Source of the DNA: Ornithinibacillus californiensis
GTDB taxonomy: Bacteria > Bacillota > Bacilli > Bacillales > Amphibacillaceae
DNA length: 64,000 nt
NCBI RefSeq assembly: GCF_001038485.1
Contig: NZ_LDUE01000060.1
Location: 62,001-126,000, forward strand
Reading direction: 5' to 3'
Shown: piece by piece, positions 35,388 to 44,163 of the stretch
How the letters are laid out: the number at the start of each line of letters is the position of its first letter
How positions within the stretch are numbered: the stretch's first letter is position 1
The notes under the pieces: model-generated
What the model saw: the letters and a program-made list of their open reading frames with translations, nothing else
Database searches by the model: none
What the model was told of the DNA's origin: nothing
Translations under genes and position numbers: made by a program

Positions 35388-35783
35388 ATGGTAACATTAT
35401 ACGTTACACCAAGTTGTACATCCTGCAGAAAGGCAAAAGCATGGTTTCAAGAGAATAACATACCTTACAAAGAACGTAATATTTTTTCGGAACCGTTAAC
35501 ATTTGAAGAAATAAAGGGAATCTTACGTTTGACAGAGGACGGTACAGAGGAAATAATCTCGGAACGTTCCAAGGTGTTTAAAGAGATTGATGTGGATATT
35601 GAACAACTTCCGATGCAGGAGTTATATCAGCTAATCCAAGAAAACCCTGGACTATTAAGAAGACCGATTATCATTGATGAAAAACGTCTTCAAGTAGGTT
35701 ATAACGAAGACGAAATTCGTCGCTTCTTACCAAGGTCAGTTCGTACATTCCAATTACATCAACTTCAAAAAATGGTCGATTAA
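35388..35783 (+). CDS. spx: Spx, RNA polymerase-binding redox regulator
   Basis: 131 aa, identical in length to B. subtilis Spx. C10-T-S-C13 redox switch intact; [11 protein letters not shown] with the Gly52-region contact for the alpha C-terminal domain, [14 protein letters not shown] and F-L-P-R-S-V-R. Under disulfide stress it activates thiol-homeostasis genes and blocks activator contacts; it is normally degraded by ClpXP. ATG 35388 follows AAAGGAAG by seven bases; the longer reading at 35319 lacks a site. Confidence 0.95.
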   Translation: MVTLYVTPSCTSCRKAKAWFQENNIPYKERNIFSEPLTFEEIKGILRLTEDGTEEIISERSKVFKEIDVDIEQLPMQELYQLIQENPGLLRRPIIIDEKRLQVGYNEDEIRRFLPRSVRTFQLHQLQKMVD

Positions 35784-35818
35784 AAAAAGGTGGGCACTTA
35801 CAAGTGCTCACCTTTTTC
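35784..35818. terminator. Bidirectional terminator between spx and guaC
   Basis: AAGGTGGGCACTT / AAGTGCTCACCTT, a 13-bp stem (one G-T pair) flanked by A and T runs. Confidence 0.85.
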
Positions 35819-35821
35819 GTA

Positions 35822-36805
35822 TTAATAAACCTTATCCCCATTAAAGATAGAGTTTTTCACAACTACATAATCCACATTACGAATGGAATCTAATTTGTTT
35901 CCACCTGCATACGAGATAGAAGATTGAAGGTCTTGTTCCATTTCAACTAGCGTATCTTTCAGAGAACCTTTATGTTCCACTAGCATTTTCTTACCTTCCA
36001 CATTCTTCTTTTCACCTTTTTGGTATTCAGAAGCAGATCCAAAGTATTCTTTAAATAGCTTTCCATCTCTCTCCACTGTTTCACCAGGAGATTCTTCATG
36101 ACCAGCAAATAAGGAACCAATCATGACCATCGATGCACCGAAACGTACGGATTTAGCGATATCACCATGTGTGCGAATACCACCATCAGCAATAATTGGT
36201 TTGCTTGCAGCTTTTGCACACCAACGAAGTGCAGCTAACTGCCAGCCACCTGTACCAAAACCAGTTTTGATTTTAGTGATACATACTTTACCAGGGCCAA
36301 TTCCGACTTTTGTCGCATCTGCACCAGCGTTTTCTAATTCGCGTACTGCTTCTGGTGTTCCAACATTACCAGCAATAACAAAGCTGTTTGGTAAATGTTT
36401 TTTAATATGTTGAATCATGTTGATAACAGCATTAGAATGACCATGCGCGATATCAATTGTAATATATTCTGGTGTTAGGTTATTAGCAGCAAGTTCTTCA
36501 ACAAAGCCATATTCCTCATTTTTAACACCGACACTTATGGATGCGTATAGTCCACGTTCTTGCATGTCTTTAATAAAGTCCAGACGTTTTTCTGGTTGGA
36601 ATCGATGCATGATATAGAAATAACCGTTTTCGGCTAATTGTAATGCGATTTTTTCATCTATAATAGTTTGCATGTTAGCGGGAACTACAGGTAATTTGAA
36701 TGTACGTCCACCAAAGGTAACAGAAGTATCACATTCAGAGCGACTGTTCACGATACATTTTGCGGGAATTAGTTGAATATCTTCGTAGTCAAATACATTT
36801 TCCAT
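35822..36805 (-). CDS. guaC: GMP reductase
   Basis: 327 aa of the IMPDH/GMPR TIM-barrel family without CBS domains. The catalytic loop is [11 protein letters not shown] (Cys at about 175), with [18 protein letters not shown] and a C-terminal K-G-S-L-K-D-T as in GuaC type 2. It converts GMP to IMP with NADPH, linking guanine salvage to adenine nucleotides. The deaminase at 32.7 kb belongs to the same metabolism but is not in the same unit. Confidence 0.93.
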   Translation of the reverse strand: MENVFDYEDIQLIPAKCIVNSRSECDTSVTFGGRTFKLPVVPANMQTIIDEKIALQLAENGYFYIMHRFQPEKRLDFIKDMQERGLYASISVGVKNEEYGFVEELAANNLTPEYITIDIAHGHSNAVINMIQHIKKHLPNSFVIAGNVGTPEAVRELENAGADATKVGIGPGKVCITKIKTGFGTGGWQLAALRWCAKAASKPIIADGGIRTHGDIAKSVRFGASMVMIGSLFAGHEESPGETVERDGKLFKEYFGSASEYQKGEKKNVEGKKMLVEHKGSLKDTLVEMEQDLQSSISYAGGNKLDSIRNVDYVVVKNSIFNGDKVY

Positions 36806-36944
36806 TTATTACACCCCTAAATACGAATGATTTTTTAATATATAAATTTAATTGTTCGCCATTAGCTAATTTACTATATTTTGTTGAGTATGTCAAATAC
36901 CATTATTAGGGTTATACTAATTAAGTTGTTATGACACAATAAAG

Positions 36945-37192
36945 GGGTTGAGACAAGAGTATTTCTAAAGAGTAAAATCGCACATTGTTATTAGTGCATA
37001 TAACACGCCCCGGAAATATACTGCGCTTCCGTGGGCGGCTGGTGAGCCTCCTCAGAGCTAACGCTCTTGCGGGGTCTCACCTATGCCTGTCCTCCCACAG
37101 GACAAGGAAGGCTACGGCAGCGAAACATCGCACGCAAAAAAGCGGTCTTCTTTTTCAAGGAGTCTCCGTATATTTCCGGGGCTAATGTAGTG
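36945..37192. repeat. Dispersed palindromic element (copy A) with perfect terminal inverted repeats
   Basis: Perfect 14-bp ends GCCCCGGAAATATA (37007-37020) and TATATTTCCGGGGC (37169-37182) enclose a GC-rich, hairpin-prone core with GGTGAGCCTCCTC and GGGGTCTCACC. About 115 bases of one arm match the copy at 63524-63821. The AT-rich flank 36945-37006 matches the remnant at 11601-11681. It fills most of the 36806-37246 gap; no coding sequence is convincing here. The left part of that gap must hold the guaC promoter. Confidence 0.85.
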
Positions 37193-37246
37193 TTTATTCG
37201 TCTTTTACTGCCTTTGATTGAGTTATGTCCAACCTCTTTACATTTA

Positions 37247-37897
37247 TTATTTCTTCCTTCGATACAAGTCCATTGTCTTATATCCTTGGGAGAGGACATC
37301 TACCATTTGTTCGATGCGTTTATCTTTTGTTTTTTGTTGTTTGACGGAAAAGACAAAGCGTGCCCAATCTCTTCTGTATCCAGGGGTAAGGCTTTGGTAG
37401 AAGGAAAGTTCGCTTGGATGGTTTGCTAGTATTGCCTCAATATCCATCACCTGGTCTTCATAATCAGCTACACATTGGCTAGGAGCGGTAGTCTTTTTTA
37501 CTTTTTTCTTTTCACGCTTTAATCCAACGACTGTAAATACGTCATCCATGCTTACCATGCGTGAGAACTTAATATCACTTCCGTCAACATAGCCATCATC
37601 ATCTACTTCTAATGCTGGAAAAATCTCATCTCGGTGAACATATGTATCATAGCGAGTATTTCCCTTTTTTGGATAGGCGAAAAATAGGTAGCCCTTTTCT
37701 GGCAGGAAGTGTGTGTGTTCGGTGATTTGCTTTATGTGTTTTACCATATCATCAAGTGTTTCGACAAATACAAAAATCGCATCGTGCTCCTTGGTTAGTT
37801 CTGTTTGGTAGTTCTTGAAAATGGTTTAGTCACTAGGCTCATGGAGAACAGCTAGATTGGTATATTTCGTTAATTTCAGTTTATCAATAATAGACAT
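37247..37897 (-). pseudogene. YdeI/OmpD-associated family gene with in-frame TAA
   Basis: ATG 37897 (AAGGAGA six bases upstream) gives S-I-I-D-K-L-K-L-T-K-Y-T-N-L-A-V-L-H-E-P-S-D, then TAA at 37828-37826. The same frame goes on T-I-F-K-N-Y ... Y-L-F-F-A-Y-P-K-K-G-N and ends in the YdeI/OmdA C-terminal domain (L-T-P-G-Y-R-R-D-W-A-R-F-V ... K-T-K-D-K-R-I-E-Q-M). The stop replaces what looks like a Tyr codon, a single-base change. A restart at 37747 (166 aa) would keep only the second part. It follows the SRPBCC gene by 13 bases, as an operon. Confidence 0.75.
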
Positions 37898-37910
37898 AGC
37901 TTTCTCCTTT

Positions 37911-38369
37911 CTAGGTATGAACCGGCTCTAATGTTTTTCCAGTTTCCAAGTAGCTTTTTAGGTTACTAATAATTGCTGGCCATCCGTTATTAAAACCTTC
38001 GTAAGTATCATCATTATGAACGATATCGGAAGGTAGTAACTGATCATGCTTTAGCGTTAATCTTACAACTGGTCCTAATTGTTTAATTAAGAATGTAACA
38101 TGTGTCGGTTCTTCACGATTAGTAGTTTTATCCATAGTTGATGTCCATGTATAGGAAAGCATCTGATTTAGTTCCAGTCTAGTTATTGTCCCGTAGTCTA
38201 CTATTTCTCCTTCTCGTAAATAGTTCACACTAGCCCCAATTTTCCATTCAGATTCAATAGCCGTCCCAAAGAAGTATTTTTCCGTATGTTCACTTTTCGT
38301 TAAAGCATTCCATAAACGTTCCGGTGTTGTTTCTATATAAGAGACATATGTAAATGAGGTTGTTTCCAA
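37911..38369 (-). CDS. SRPBCC/AHSA1-domain protein
   Basis: 152 aa, a single START-like Aha1/CalC-type domain: T-T-P-E-R-L-W-N-A-L-T near the start, then Y-F-F-G-T, the W-K-I-G-A-S-V strand and a C-terminal helix N-G-W-P-A-I-I-S-N-L-K-S-Y-L. The fold has a hydrophobic ligand cavity. Its neighbour downstream is a broken YdeI-like gene; this pairing is frequent in bacilli. Ligand unknown. Confidence 0.82.
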   Translation of the reverse strand: METTSFTYVSYIETTPERLWNALTKSEHTEKYFFGTAIESEWKIGASVNYLREGEIVDYGTITRLELNQMLSYTWTSTMDKTTNREEPTHVTFLIKQLGPVVRLTLKHDQLLPSDIVHNDDTYEGFNNGWPAIISNLKSYLETGKTLEPVHT

Positions 38370-38491
38370 GTCTATTCCTCCATTTCCTTATCTTGTAATA
38401 CTTTCTATTATATAGAATGATTATCCAAAAATATAATAAAGAAAGCAGATTGGGTATACTAGCAGATAGAATAAAGGGAGGGTGATAATTC

Positions 38492-39028
38492 ATGCAAGCT
38501 GGAATATTTCTTGATCGTGATGGCGTGATAAATGAGGTATTATCGCAGCGAGTAAAATTCGTTAATAAACCTAGCGATTTTTATTTACTAGATGGTGTGG
38601 GAGAAGGGGTTAAATTGTTAAATGATGCAGGATATAAGGTCTTTGTCGTCACGAATCAAGGTGGGATTGGCCTAGGGTATATGAAAGAGACGGCCTTAGG
38701 GAAGGTTCATCAAAAAATGAAAGATGATTTGACGGAGTTTGGTGCGACGGTTGATGATATTGCATACTGTCCGCATAAACCCCATGCAGGGTGTGCTTGT
38801 CGGAAACCGAGGCCGCAGATGTTATTAGACCTGGCGAGGAAACATAATATTGATTTACATAAAAGCTATATGGTTGGCGACCGTGACCCGGATATCGAAG
38901 CGGGGAAGGAAGCGGGTACAACGACGGTGTTAGTTGGAACGCGAGAGAAGACATATAGTGAAGCGGATATGAAGTTTGCTGACCTGTTATCTTTTGCTAA
39001 GTGGTTGGTTGAGGGTGACTCTGTTTAA
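38492..39028 (+). CDS. HAD-IIIA phosphatase, GmhB/HisB-N-like
   Basis: 178 aa. HAD motif I D-R-D-G-V-I-N (8-14), motif II T-N-Q (54-56), the zinc-loop Cys/His cluster C-P-H-K-P-H-A-G-C-A-C-R-K-P, and motif III/IV K...G-D-R-D-P-D-I-E-A-G. This is the D-glycero-manno-heptose-1,7-bisphosphate phosphatase group. In Gram-positives without LPS the substrate may be another sugar bisphosphate used for cell-surface glycans. ATG 38492 has GGGAGGGTGA upstream. Confidence 0.87.
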   Translation: MQAGIFLDRDGVINEVLSQRVKFVNKPSDFYLLDGVGEGVKLLNDAGYKVFVVTNQGGIGLGYMKETALGKVHQKMKDDLTEFGATVDDIAYCPHKPHAGCACRKPRPQMLLDLARKHNIDLHKSYMVGDRDPDIEAGKEAGTTTVLVGTREKTYSEADMKFADLLSFAKWLVEGDSV

Positions 39029-39040
39029 AAGAGTCACCTA
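39012..39040. terminator. Hairpin overlapping the HAD phosphatase stop codon
   Basis: GGTGACTCT / AGAGTCACC, 9 bp, lies across the TAA and faces the convergent permease gene; weak T tails. Confidence 0.55.
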
Positions 39041-39051
39041 TACTACCTGCG

Positions 39052-39831
39052 TTAGCTGTGATCAGCATACCGCCACCAATAAAAAGTAGCGACCAACCCA
39101 ATGATAGAAGTTACTATTACTATCATTAAATTTTCTATTCCAATTAACCCCTCTGTACCACTTATTCCACTAAAAAGAGCTGGTATTGCCCAAGGGAAGA
39201 ATGCCCCATAACCAATTGCAGCAATAATCTGTGAAAAAACTACCATAAATACAACAAATCCCAATGGAGCTAGATATCCACGCCCGTAGCAAGCAACAAG
39301 TGCAACGGGTGTACTTAACGCCACAGTTAATAGTGTTGTGATGAATAAGGTTACTAGACCGTCGGATAAGATTGACACAGACCAATTAGGTAGAACGATT
39401 AATAGTCCAAGAAGGATACCTAATACAATAATATACAAGCTTAACAGTATATTAGCTATAAAAGCAGTGATGAACTTTGCTAGAATAATTGTCCCCCTCG
39501 GAAAGGGAAGCGCAATTAAATCTTTAACGGTTCTGTCGGTGTATTCACGGCCAAAAATCCAGCTCGTTACGAACCCAAAGATTAGTATTCCTCCTATTGC
39601 AATCATCTGGGCGAGTAAGCCAAAATAGGATGGCCAGTTAGCTTCCCCTGCAATTTGCGCCTTAGCTCCGATCAACCCTGTATTTTCGGCAAGTTCGGGA
39701 TTTTTTAATATAAACATAAAAAGTCCACCCATAAGCGGTGCAATTGAAAAAGCGGCAAATATAATCCGAATCATCTTGGATTTACGTAATTTAAATAATT
39801 CCGTTTGAATGGCGTTAAATATTGGGTTCAT
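39052..39831 (-). CDS. ABC-2 type permease
   Basis: 259 aa with six membrane segments, typical of ABC-2 exporter subunits, including W-I-F-G-R-E-Y-T-D-R-T-V-K-D-L-I-A-L-P (the family coupling loop, about 90-108). It starts one base after the ATPase gene ends, whose last codons supply the GGGAGGT site. Together they probably export a peptide antibiotic or lipid-like drug. Confidence 0.85.
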   Translation of the reverse strand: MNPIFNAIQTELFKLRKSKMIRIIFAAFSIAPLMGGLFMFILKNPELAENTGLIGAKAQIAGEANWPSYFGLLAQMIAIGGILIFGFVTSWIFGREYTDRTVKDLIALPFPRGTIILAKFITAFIANILLSLYIIVLGILLGLLIVLPNWSVSILSDGLVTLFITTLLTVALSTPVALVACYGRGYLAPLGFVVFMVVFSQIIAAIGYGAFFPWAIPALFSGISGTEGLIGIENLMIVIVTSIIGLVATFYWWRYADHS

Positions 39832-39832
39832 A

Positions 39833-40753
39833 TTAATTACCTCCCTTCGCTTGGGTTGCGCGTAAAAAGTAACTCTCTAAGTCTTCTTCTTCAACGGTTA
39901 ATTTGGTCAACGAATGTCCGTGTTGAATGAGTACACGGGCGATATTCTCGGGATTGTCTATAGCACGTTGACTTTGTAATTCAATTAATCCTTCTTTTGA
40001 TAGATTGGAATCAAACCCTTCCTGGCGTAATGTCTCCAATGTAGAAGGTTGGTTATGCGTATTTATGAGTAACTTTCTCGTTAGCAATTGGTTGAGCTCA
40101 GGTGATGATATTTCCTGCTGTAATTTACCCTCATGAATGATACCAATTTTTGTTGAAATTTTGGCAACTTCACTAAGTAGGTGACTAGAAATAAAAACTG
40201 TTACCCCATGGTTTGTTGCTAAATCCATTAATAACTCTCTAACCTCTACGATTCCGGCAGGGTCTAATCCGTTTACTGGTTCATCCAAAATTAGTATTTT
40301 AGGGTTGTGTAGTAATGCTTTTGCAATACCTAATCGCTGCGCATTACCAAGAGAAAGATTTTTGGCACGCTTATCGGCGTAACGCGTAAGATTTAACTTT
40401 TCCATGATGGTTGTAACCACTAAGGGATCCCGTATTGAATGAAGTCGACGAGATATATCCAGGTTTTCTTTTACGGTAAGTTCAGGGTAGGCATAAGGAG
40501 TTTCCACCATGTAGCCCACGTCTTTCCATATGGAATAGTTATGTAGCGATACCCTTTTCCCATTAATAAAGCAGGCTCCTTCACTTGGTTTAATCATACC
40601 AAGCAACATTCGTATCATCGTTGTTTTTCCTGCTCCGTTTAGACCAATAAAACCGTAGATTTCGCCTTTGTTTACTTGGAGTGATACCTTATCAAGTGCA
40701 TGAAATCCTTTATAGCTTTTAGACAGACTTTCTGTTTGGATAACAGCTTGCAT
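39833..40753 (-). CDS. ABC exporter ATP-binding protein
   Basis: 306 aa. Walker A G-L-N-G-A-G-K-T-T, signature L-S-L-G-N-A-Q-R-L (a variant of LSGGQ), Walker B I-L-I-L-D-E-P-V-N-G-L-D-P, then a C-terminal regulatory extension of about 90 residues, as in bacitracin/lantibiotic self-resistance ATPases (BcrA-like). Middle gene of the TetR-ATPase-permease unit. Confidence 0.88.
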   Translation of the reverse strand: MQAVIQTESLSKSYKGFHALDKVSLQVNKGEIYGFIGLNGAGKTTMIRMLLGMIKPSEGACFINGKRVSLHNYSIWKDVGYMVETPYAYPELTVKENLDISRRLHSIRDPLVVTTIMEKLNLTRYADKRAKNLSLGNAQRLGIAKALLHNPKILILDEPVNGLDPAGIVEVRELLMDLATNHGVTVFISSHLLSEVAKISTKIGIIHEGKLQQEISSPELNQLLTRKLLINTHNQPSTLETLRQEGFDSNLSKEGLIELQSQRAIDNPENIARVLIQHGHSLTKLTVEEEDLESYFLRATQAKGGN

Positions 40754-40756
40754 ATC

Positions 40757-41356
40757 TTATTCCTCCTTTAGAACCCCGTTAACGGCTGTCTCAATAAAGA
40801 ATTGCATTGTTTCAGGGTATTCTTTCTCTCCAATCTTCTCTTTTTGAAAGGATAGTAAAACTAAGGAACGTAAAATACTAGAAACAATCTCTGGTGGTTC
40901 AGTAAATGTTAATCCATATTTTTGCCATTCTTGTATTAAAGGAGTGAGAAAATCTGCATCCTTATTAAAATGAGCTGCTAGTTTTTCTGGTGGAAGTTTT
41001 CTAATGATTGCCTCCATCGTGTTTTCTGTGTATAGGTGTTGGAGAATGGGGGTATTTTCTATGGTGTTAATCATCTTTAGAATTATGTTCTTGATTGCTT
41101 CTTTAGGGTCCCTTCCAAGATCGAGGGTTAAAAGTTCCTCCTTTATCTTGGATTCTTCTATTTCGAGGATTTCAAAATAGAGTTCTTCCTTGGAATGGAA
41201 GAATTTATAAAAGCTCCCAGCAGCAATTCCGACTTTCTTTGTAATATCTTGAATACTAGTTTTTTGTAAACCGTGTGTGTTGAAAAGGCTTCTCCCTTGT
41301 TCAATTAACTTGCTCTTGATTATTTTCATCTCATGCTCTTGGAATCCTTTTGGCAT
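40757..41356 (-). CDS. TetR-family transcriptional regulator
   Basis: 199 aa. The N-terminal helix-turn-helix I-Q-D-I-T-K-K-V-G-I-A-A-G-S-F-Y-K-F-F-H-S-K-E-E-L is characteristic; the rest is an all-helical ligand domain. First gene of the exporter operon, three bases from the ATPase gene, so it very likely represses the unit until its ligand (perhaps the exported drug) binds. Confidence 0.9.
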   Translation of the reverse strand: MPKGFQEHEMKIIKSKLIEQGRSLFNTHGLQKTSIQDITKKVGIAAGSFYKFFHSKEELYFEILEIEESKIKEELLTLDLGRDPKEAIKNIILKMINTIENTPILQHLYTENTMEAIIRKLPPEKLAAHFNKDADFLTPLIQEWQKYGLTFTEPPEIVSSILRSLVLLSFQKEKIGEKEYPETMQFFIETAVNGVLKEE

Positions 41357-41495
41357 AGGTTTTAATTCCTTTCGTTGAATGTATGAATAATATTATTTTA
41401 TATTCATATAGAACATATCATGTAATACCAAAATATTCCACAATTTTCTCGAATTATATTTATCGTTAGAAGCTAAAAGTTTTGTAAACGTAAAA

Positions 41496-41525
41496 AGAAT
41501 GCCAGTATAAGCACTGGCATTCTTC
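41496..41525 (-). terminator. Terminator after the cwlC-like gene
   Basis: AGAATGCCAGT / ACTGGCATTCT stem, T run on the minus strand. Confidence 0.8.
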
Positions 41526-41550
41526 TATAGAGATAACAATTTGGAACGAG

Positions 41551-42384
41551 TTATTCACTGGCTAGTATAGGTTCTAATGCAGCGGTTTGCTGTTCCGCTA
41601 CAATATAAGCATCTGATATCCCTGCGTTTTTCACCTGCTGCAAACGATCTTCTGCATTCTCGCGACTAGAAAACGCTCCTGCCTGAACGCGGTACCAGGT
41701 AACCCCAGAGATTAGTACCGTTCCTATGAAGGATTCGATACCTTTACTGCTCAGGTAAGCAACACGATCCTCTGCATTATCACGTGTTTGGAAGGACCCA
41801 GCAATGACCTTGTAAATGACATCTGTATCTCCTTGCTTTGGAGGTAGGTTAAACGCAAGGGCAATCCCATTTACGTGCCCCTGAGCTACTGCTTGTCTCC
41901 ATGATGCTTGTTTCATTAGGTTTGCATCATGGGTATTATCTATAAAACCATTTTCCGTAAGAAGTGCGGGCATATTCGATTCGCGAAGGACATGGAAGTT
42001 TTCCTTCTTTTGCCCGCGGTTCGTGAGTTGATTGAGTTTGGTTATTTCTGTATGAAGAAGATCTTGGTATCTAGCAGTCAAAGATGAATCGGATAGATTA
42101 CTATGAATGTAATCTTCATATCCTTGTGCTGAACCATTGAAGGCATTGCAATGGATGGATAAAAAGTAGTCAGCGCCCCAAGCATTTGCTTCGTCTGTTC
42201 GCTGTGAGAGGCTCTTAGTAGTATCACCAGTCCGACTCATTCGGACCTCGACATTTTCATAGCTATTGAGTAACGTATTTCGTATACGTAACGCAATATC
42301 TAAGTTTACTTCCTTTTCTAACAACCCGTTTCCACTAGCTCCGTTGTCTGAACCACCGTGACCTGGATCTAAATATAGTTTCAT
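41551..42384 (-). CDS. cwlC: N-acetylmuramoyl-L-alanine amidase with SPOR domain, CwlC-like
   Basis: 277 aa. An Amidase_3 domain (1-175) begins Y-L-D-P-G-H-G-G (zinc His), then K-E-V-N-L-D-I-A, S-I-H-C-N-A (second His) and L-T-E-N-G-F-I-D (catalytic Glu). The C-terminal SPOR domain is built of two repeats (Y-K-V-I-A-G-S-F ... W-Y-R-V-Q-A-G-A-F). There is no signal peptide, as in B. subtilis CwlC, which lyses the mother cell late in sporulation; same length and layout. Sigma-K control is expected, but I could not place the promoter. Confidence 0.88.
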   Translation of the reverse strand: MKLYLDPGHGGSDNGASGNGLLEKEVNLDIALRIRNTLLNSYENVEVRMSRTGDTTKSLSQRTDEANAWGADYFLSIHCNAFNGSAQGYEDYIHSNLSDSSLTARYQDLLHTEITKLNQLTNRGQKKENFHVLRESNMPALLTENGFIDNTHDANLMKQASWRQAVAQGHVNGIALAFNLPPKQGDTDVIYKVIAGSFQTRDNAEDRVAYLSSKGIESFIGTVLISGVTWYRVQAGAFSSRENAEDRLQQVKNAGISDAYIVAEQQTAALEPILASE

Positions 42385-42739
42385 AACAAATCTCCTCCTA
42401 ATTTTTTATATAGAAAGTATTTGTGAAACTCTGGGTGGGAAAACTATTGGATCTGATACGTTAGTTGAATATGAATTTTGTTAGGATGTGTCTAAGGGGA
42501 TAGGAAATAGCATCAAACCTTGTCCCATTATTTTTCCTCCTCTCCTTTGGTACTGTTAGGATTCAACATCTGTTAGTTAAAACCCTTTATTTATCTGAAA
42601 AATGAGATAATATACTCAATCTAATATAGGAGTGAGGAATAAAGTAATAGAGGAAAGAGGCTAATTTGTTCGGAATGGTTCAGTACTATTTTCTTAGAAA
42701 GTTGACAGTATAATATTTCAAAATTCTACTATATTTAGA

Positions 42740-42868
42740 ATAAGGTACTGCGTAACGGGAACTACACAGTACCGACAACTAACTGCATAAGGAGCAGTTG
42801 GCCAGCTTGCTATATGTTTGGTCTAGAAGTAATCGCTAACCTAGGTGGGAGCGGTTACTTCTTTTTAT
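42740..42868 (+). ncRNA. Candidate structured small RNA
   Basis: Inside a 620-base gap (42385-43004) with no ORF. Three stems lie in series: GGTACTG/CAGTACC (42744-42773), CTAACTGC/GCAGTTGG (42780-42802) and GGCCA/TGGTC (about 42800-42823). They end in a strong terminator AGAAGTAATCGCT/AGCGGTTACTTCT plus TTTTT (42825-42867). TTGACA at 42702 and TACTAT at 42727 (19-base spacer) could start it near 42740. It is about 130 bases from the next gene and ends before it, so it may be independent or a leader of the DJ-1/PfpI gene. No known RNA family was recognised. The remaining parts of the gap show nothing. Confidence 0.45.
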
Positions 42869-43004
42869 TGTTGTAAAAGTCAATTGTCGAATACCATCGA
42901 ACTTCATTAAGTTTTTATAAATTCCAAAATTTAGGAGGATTACTTACGAACACAATAGAATATAGTATCTGTGTAGTACATTTCGAATATGAGGAGGAAT
43001 AATC

Positions 43005-43571
43005 ATGTCCAAAAAAGTATTAATTCTTGCTGGAGATGCAGTGGAAGCCTTAGAAATCTATTATCCTTACTTTCGCTGCTTAGAGGAAGGCTTCGAAACG
43101 GCGATAGCTGCATCATCACCTAAGAAGCTACATACTGTTGTTCATGACTTCATCGGTTGGGAAACGTATACAGAGAAAGAAGGGTATTTAATTGAGGCTT
43201 CGGAAAGCTTCGCCGATATTAACCCGGAAGAATTTGACGGATTAATTATCCCTGGTGGCCGTGCCCCAGAGCATATGCGGTTAAATGAACATGTGCCAGC
43301 AATTGTAAGTCACTTCTTTGAAGCGGATAAGCCAATAGCAGCGGTTTGTCATGCTGCTCAAGTACTAACAACGGTACGCGAGCACATGAAAGGTAGAGAA
43401 TTAACGGCTTATATTGCTTGTAAGCCGGAAGTAGAGGCATTAGGCTCTACTTACGTCAGTGAGCCAAACCATACGGATGGTAACCTAATCTCTGGTCATG
43501 CTTGGCCGGATGTACCAGGTCTAATGAAAGAGTTTGTTAAACAAGTGAATGGTGTTGGGGTAGAGGCATAA
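43005..43571 (+). CDS. DJ-1/PfpI-family protein
   Basis: 188 aa of the class I glutamine amidotransferase-like fold. The nucleophile elbow A-A-V-C-H-A-A-Q-V-L carries Cys at about 112 followed by His; I-I-P-G-G-R-A-P-E-H-M is the oxyanion loop, and the end has S-G-H-A-W-P-D. Members act as deglycases, chaperones or proteases under carbonyl or heat stress. ATG 43005 has GAGGAGGAA upstream. Confidence 0.88.
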   Translation: MSKKVLILAGDAVEALEIYYPYFRCLEEGFETAIAASSPKKLHTVVHDFIGWETYTEKEGYLIEASESFADINPEEFDGLIIPGGRAPEHMRLNEHVPAIVSHFFEADKPIAAVCHAAQVLTTVREHMKGRELTAYIACKPEVEALGSTYVSEPNHTDGNLISGHAWPDVPGLMKEFVKQVNGVGVEA

Positions 43572-43578
43572 TTTAGCT

Positions 43579-43616
43579 GTAGGAGTAGTCATTAATTGGC
43601 TACTCCTACCTGTTTT
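43579..43616 (+). terminator. Terminator after the DJ-1/PfpI gene
   Basis: TAGGAGTAG / CTACTCCTA stem, 11-base loop, then TGTTTTTAT. Confidence 0.75.
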
Positions 43617-43688
43617 TATAATATAGATTCATTATGGTAAAACTGTCAGATGAATTAGTAAAAGAATAATAGAAGAAGGTGTTGCGCG

Positions 43689-44108
43689 ATGGTAAAAAGA
43701 ATTAGCCCATATTTAGTAACAAACGGAAATGGACAAGAAGCTGTTAATTTCTACCAAGCGGTATTAGGTGCAGAATTACTAGGTTTACAAACGTTCGGCG
43801 ATAACCCGATGGAAGGACAAGCCCTACCAGAAGAAGCAAAAGATCTCGTACTACATGCACTTCTAAAAATAGGCAACTCTGAGTTAATGATTTCGGATAA
43901 TTTCCCAGGCTCACCATATCGTGTAGGTGATCACCTATCCATCGCGATTATGTTGGAAAGCCCAGAAGAAGCTAAGGAAATCTTTGCAAAATTAACGGAT
44001 GACGGAAAAGTAGTTATGGACCTTCAAAAGACTTTCTGGAGCCCAATGTACGGACAAGTTCAAGATAAATTTGGAGTATTATGGCAAGTTTCAACAGAAG
44101 GAGAATAA
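43689..44108 (+). CDS. VOC-family (PhnB/glyoxalase-like) protein
   Basis: 139 aa, the double beta-alpha-beta-beta-beta module of the PhnB/3-demethylubiquinone methyltransferase-like VOC group: P-Y-L-V-T-N-G-N-G-Q-E-A-V-N-F-Y-Q-A-V-L-G-A-E, with H-A-L-L-K-I-G in mid-protein and F-W-S-P-M-Y-G-Q-V-Q-D-K-F-G-V-L-W at the end. Metal or substrate not known. Confidence 0.87.
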   Translation: MVKRISPYLVTNGNGQEAVNFYQAVLGAELLGLQTFGDNPMEGQALPEEAKDLVLHALLKIGNSELMISDNFPGSPYRVGDHLSIAIMLESPEEAKEIFAKLTDDGKVVMDLQKTFWSPMYGQVQDKFGVLWQVSTEGE

Positions 44109-44163
44109 TCGTGATAAAATGGACTTGATGAAGAATCAAGTCTATTTTTAATGGAGGATTCGA

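Noticed and set aside
37000-37430. Plus-strand ORFs over copy A and the end of the YdeI-like gene
   Set aside because: They are shadows of the repeat and of the minus-strand gene, with no ribosome site and no recognisable product.
42385-42430. Sigma-K promoter for the cwlC-like gene
   Set aside because: The sequence TCTATATAAAA does not fit the CATAnnnTA -10 and no AC -35 stands at the right distance, though sigma-K control remains likely from the family.
42825-42868. T-box riboswitch
   Set aside because: The loop AGGTGGGAGCGG only loosely recalls the T-box sequence, there is no specifier arrangement, and no amino-acid gene follows.
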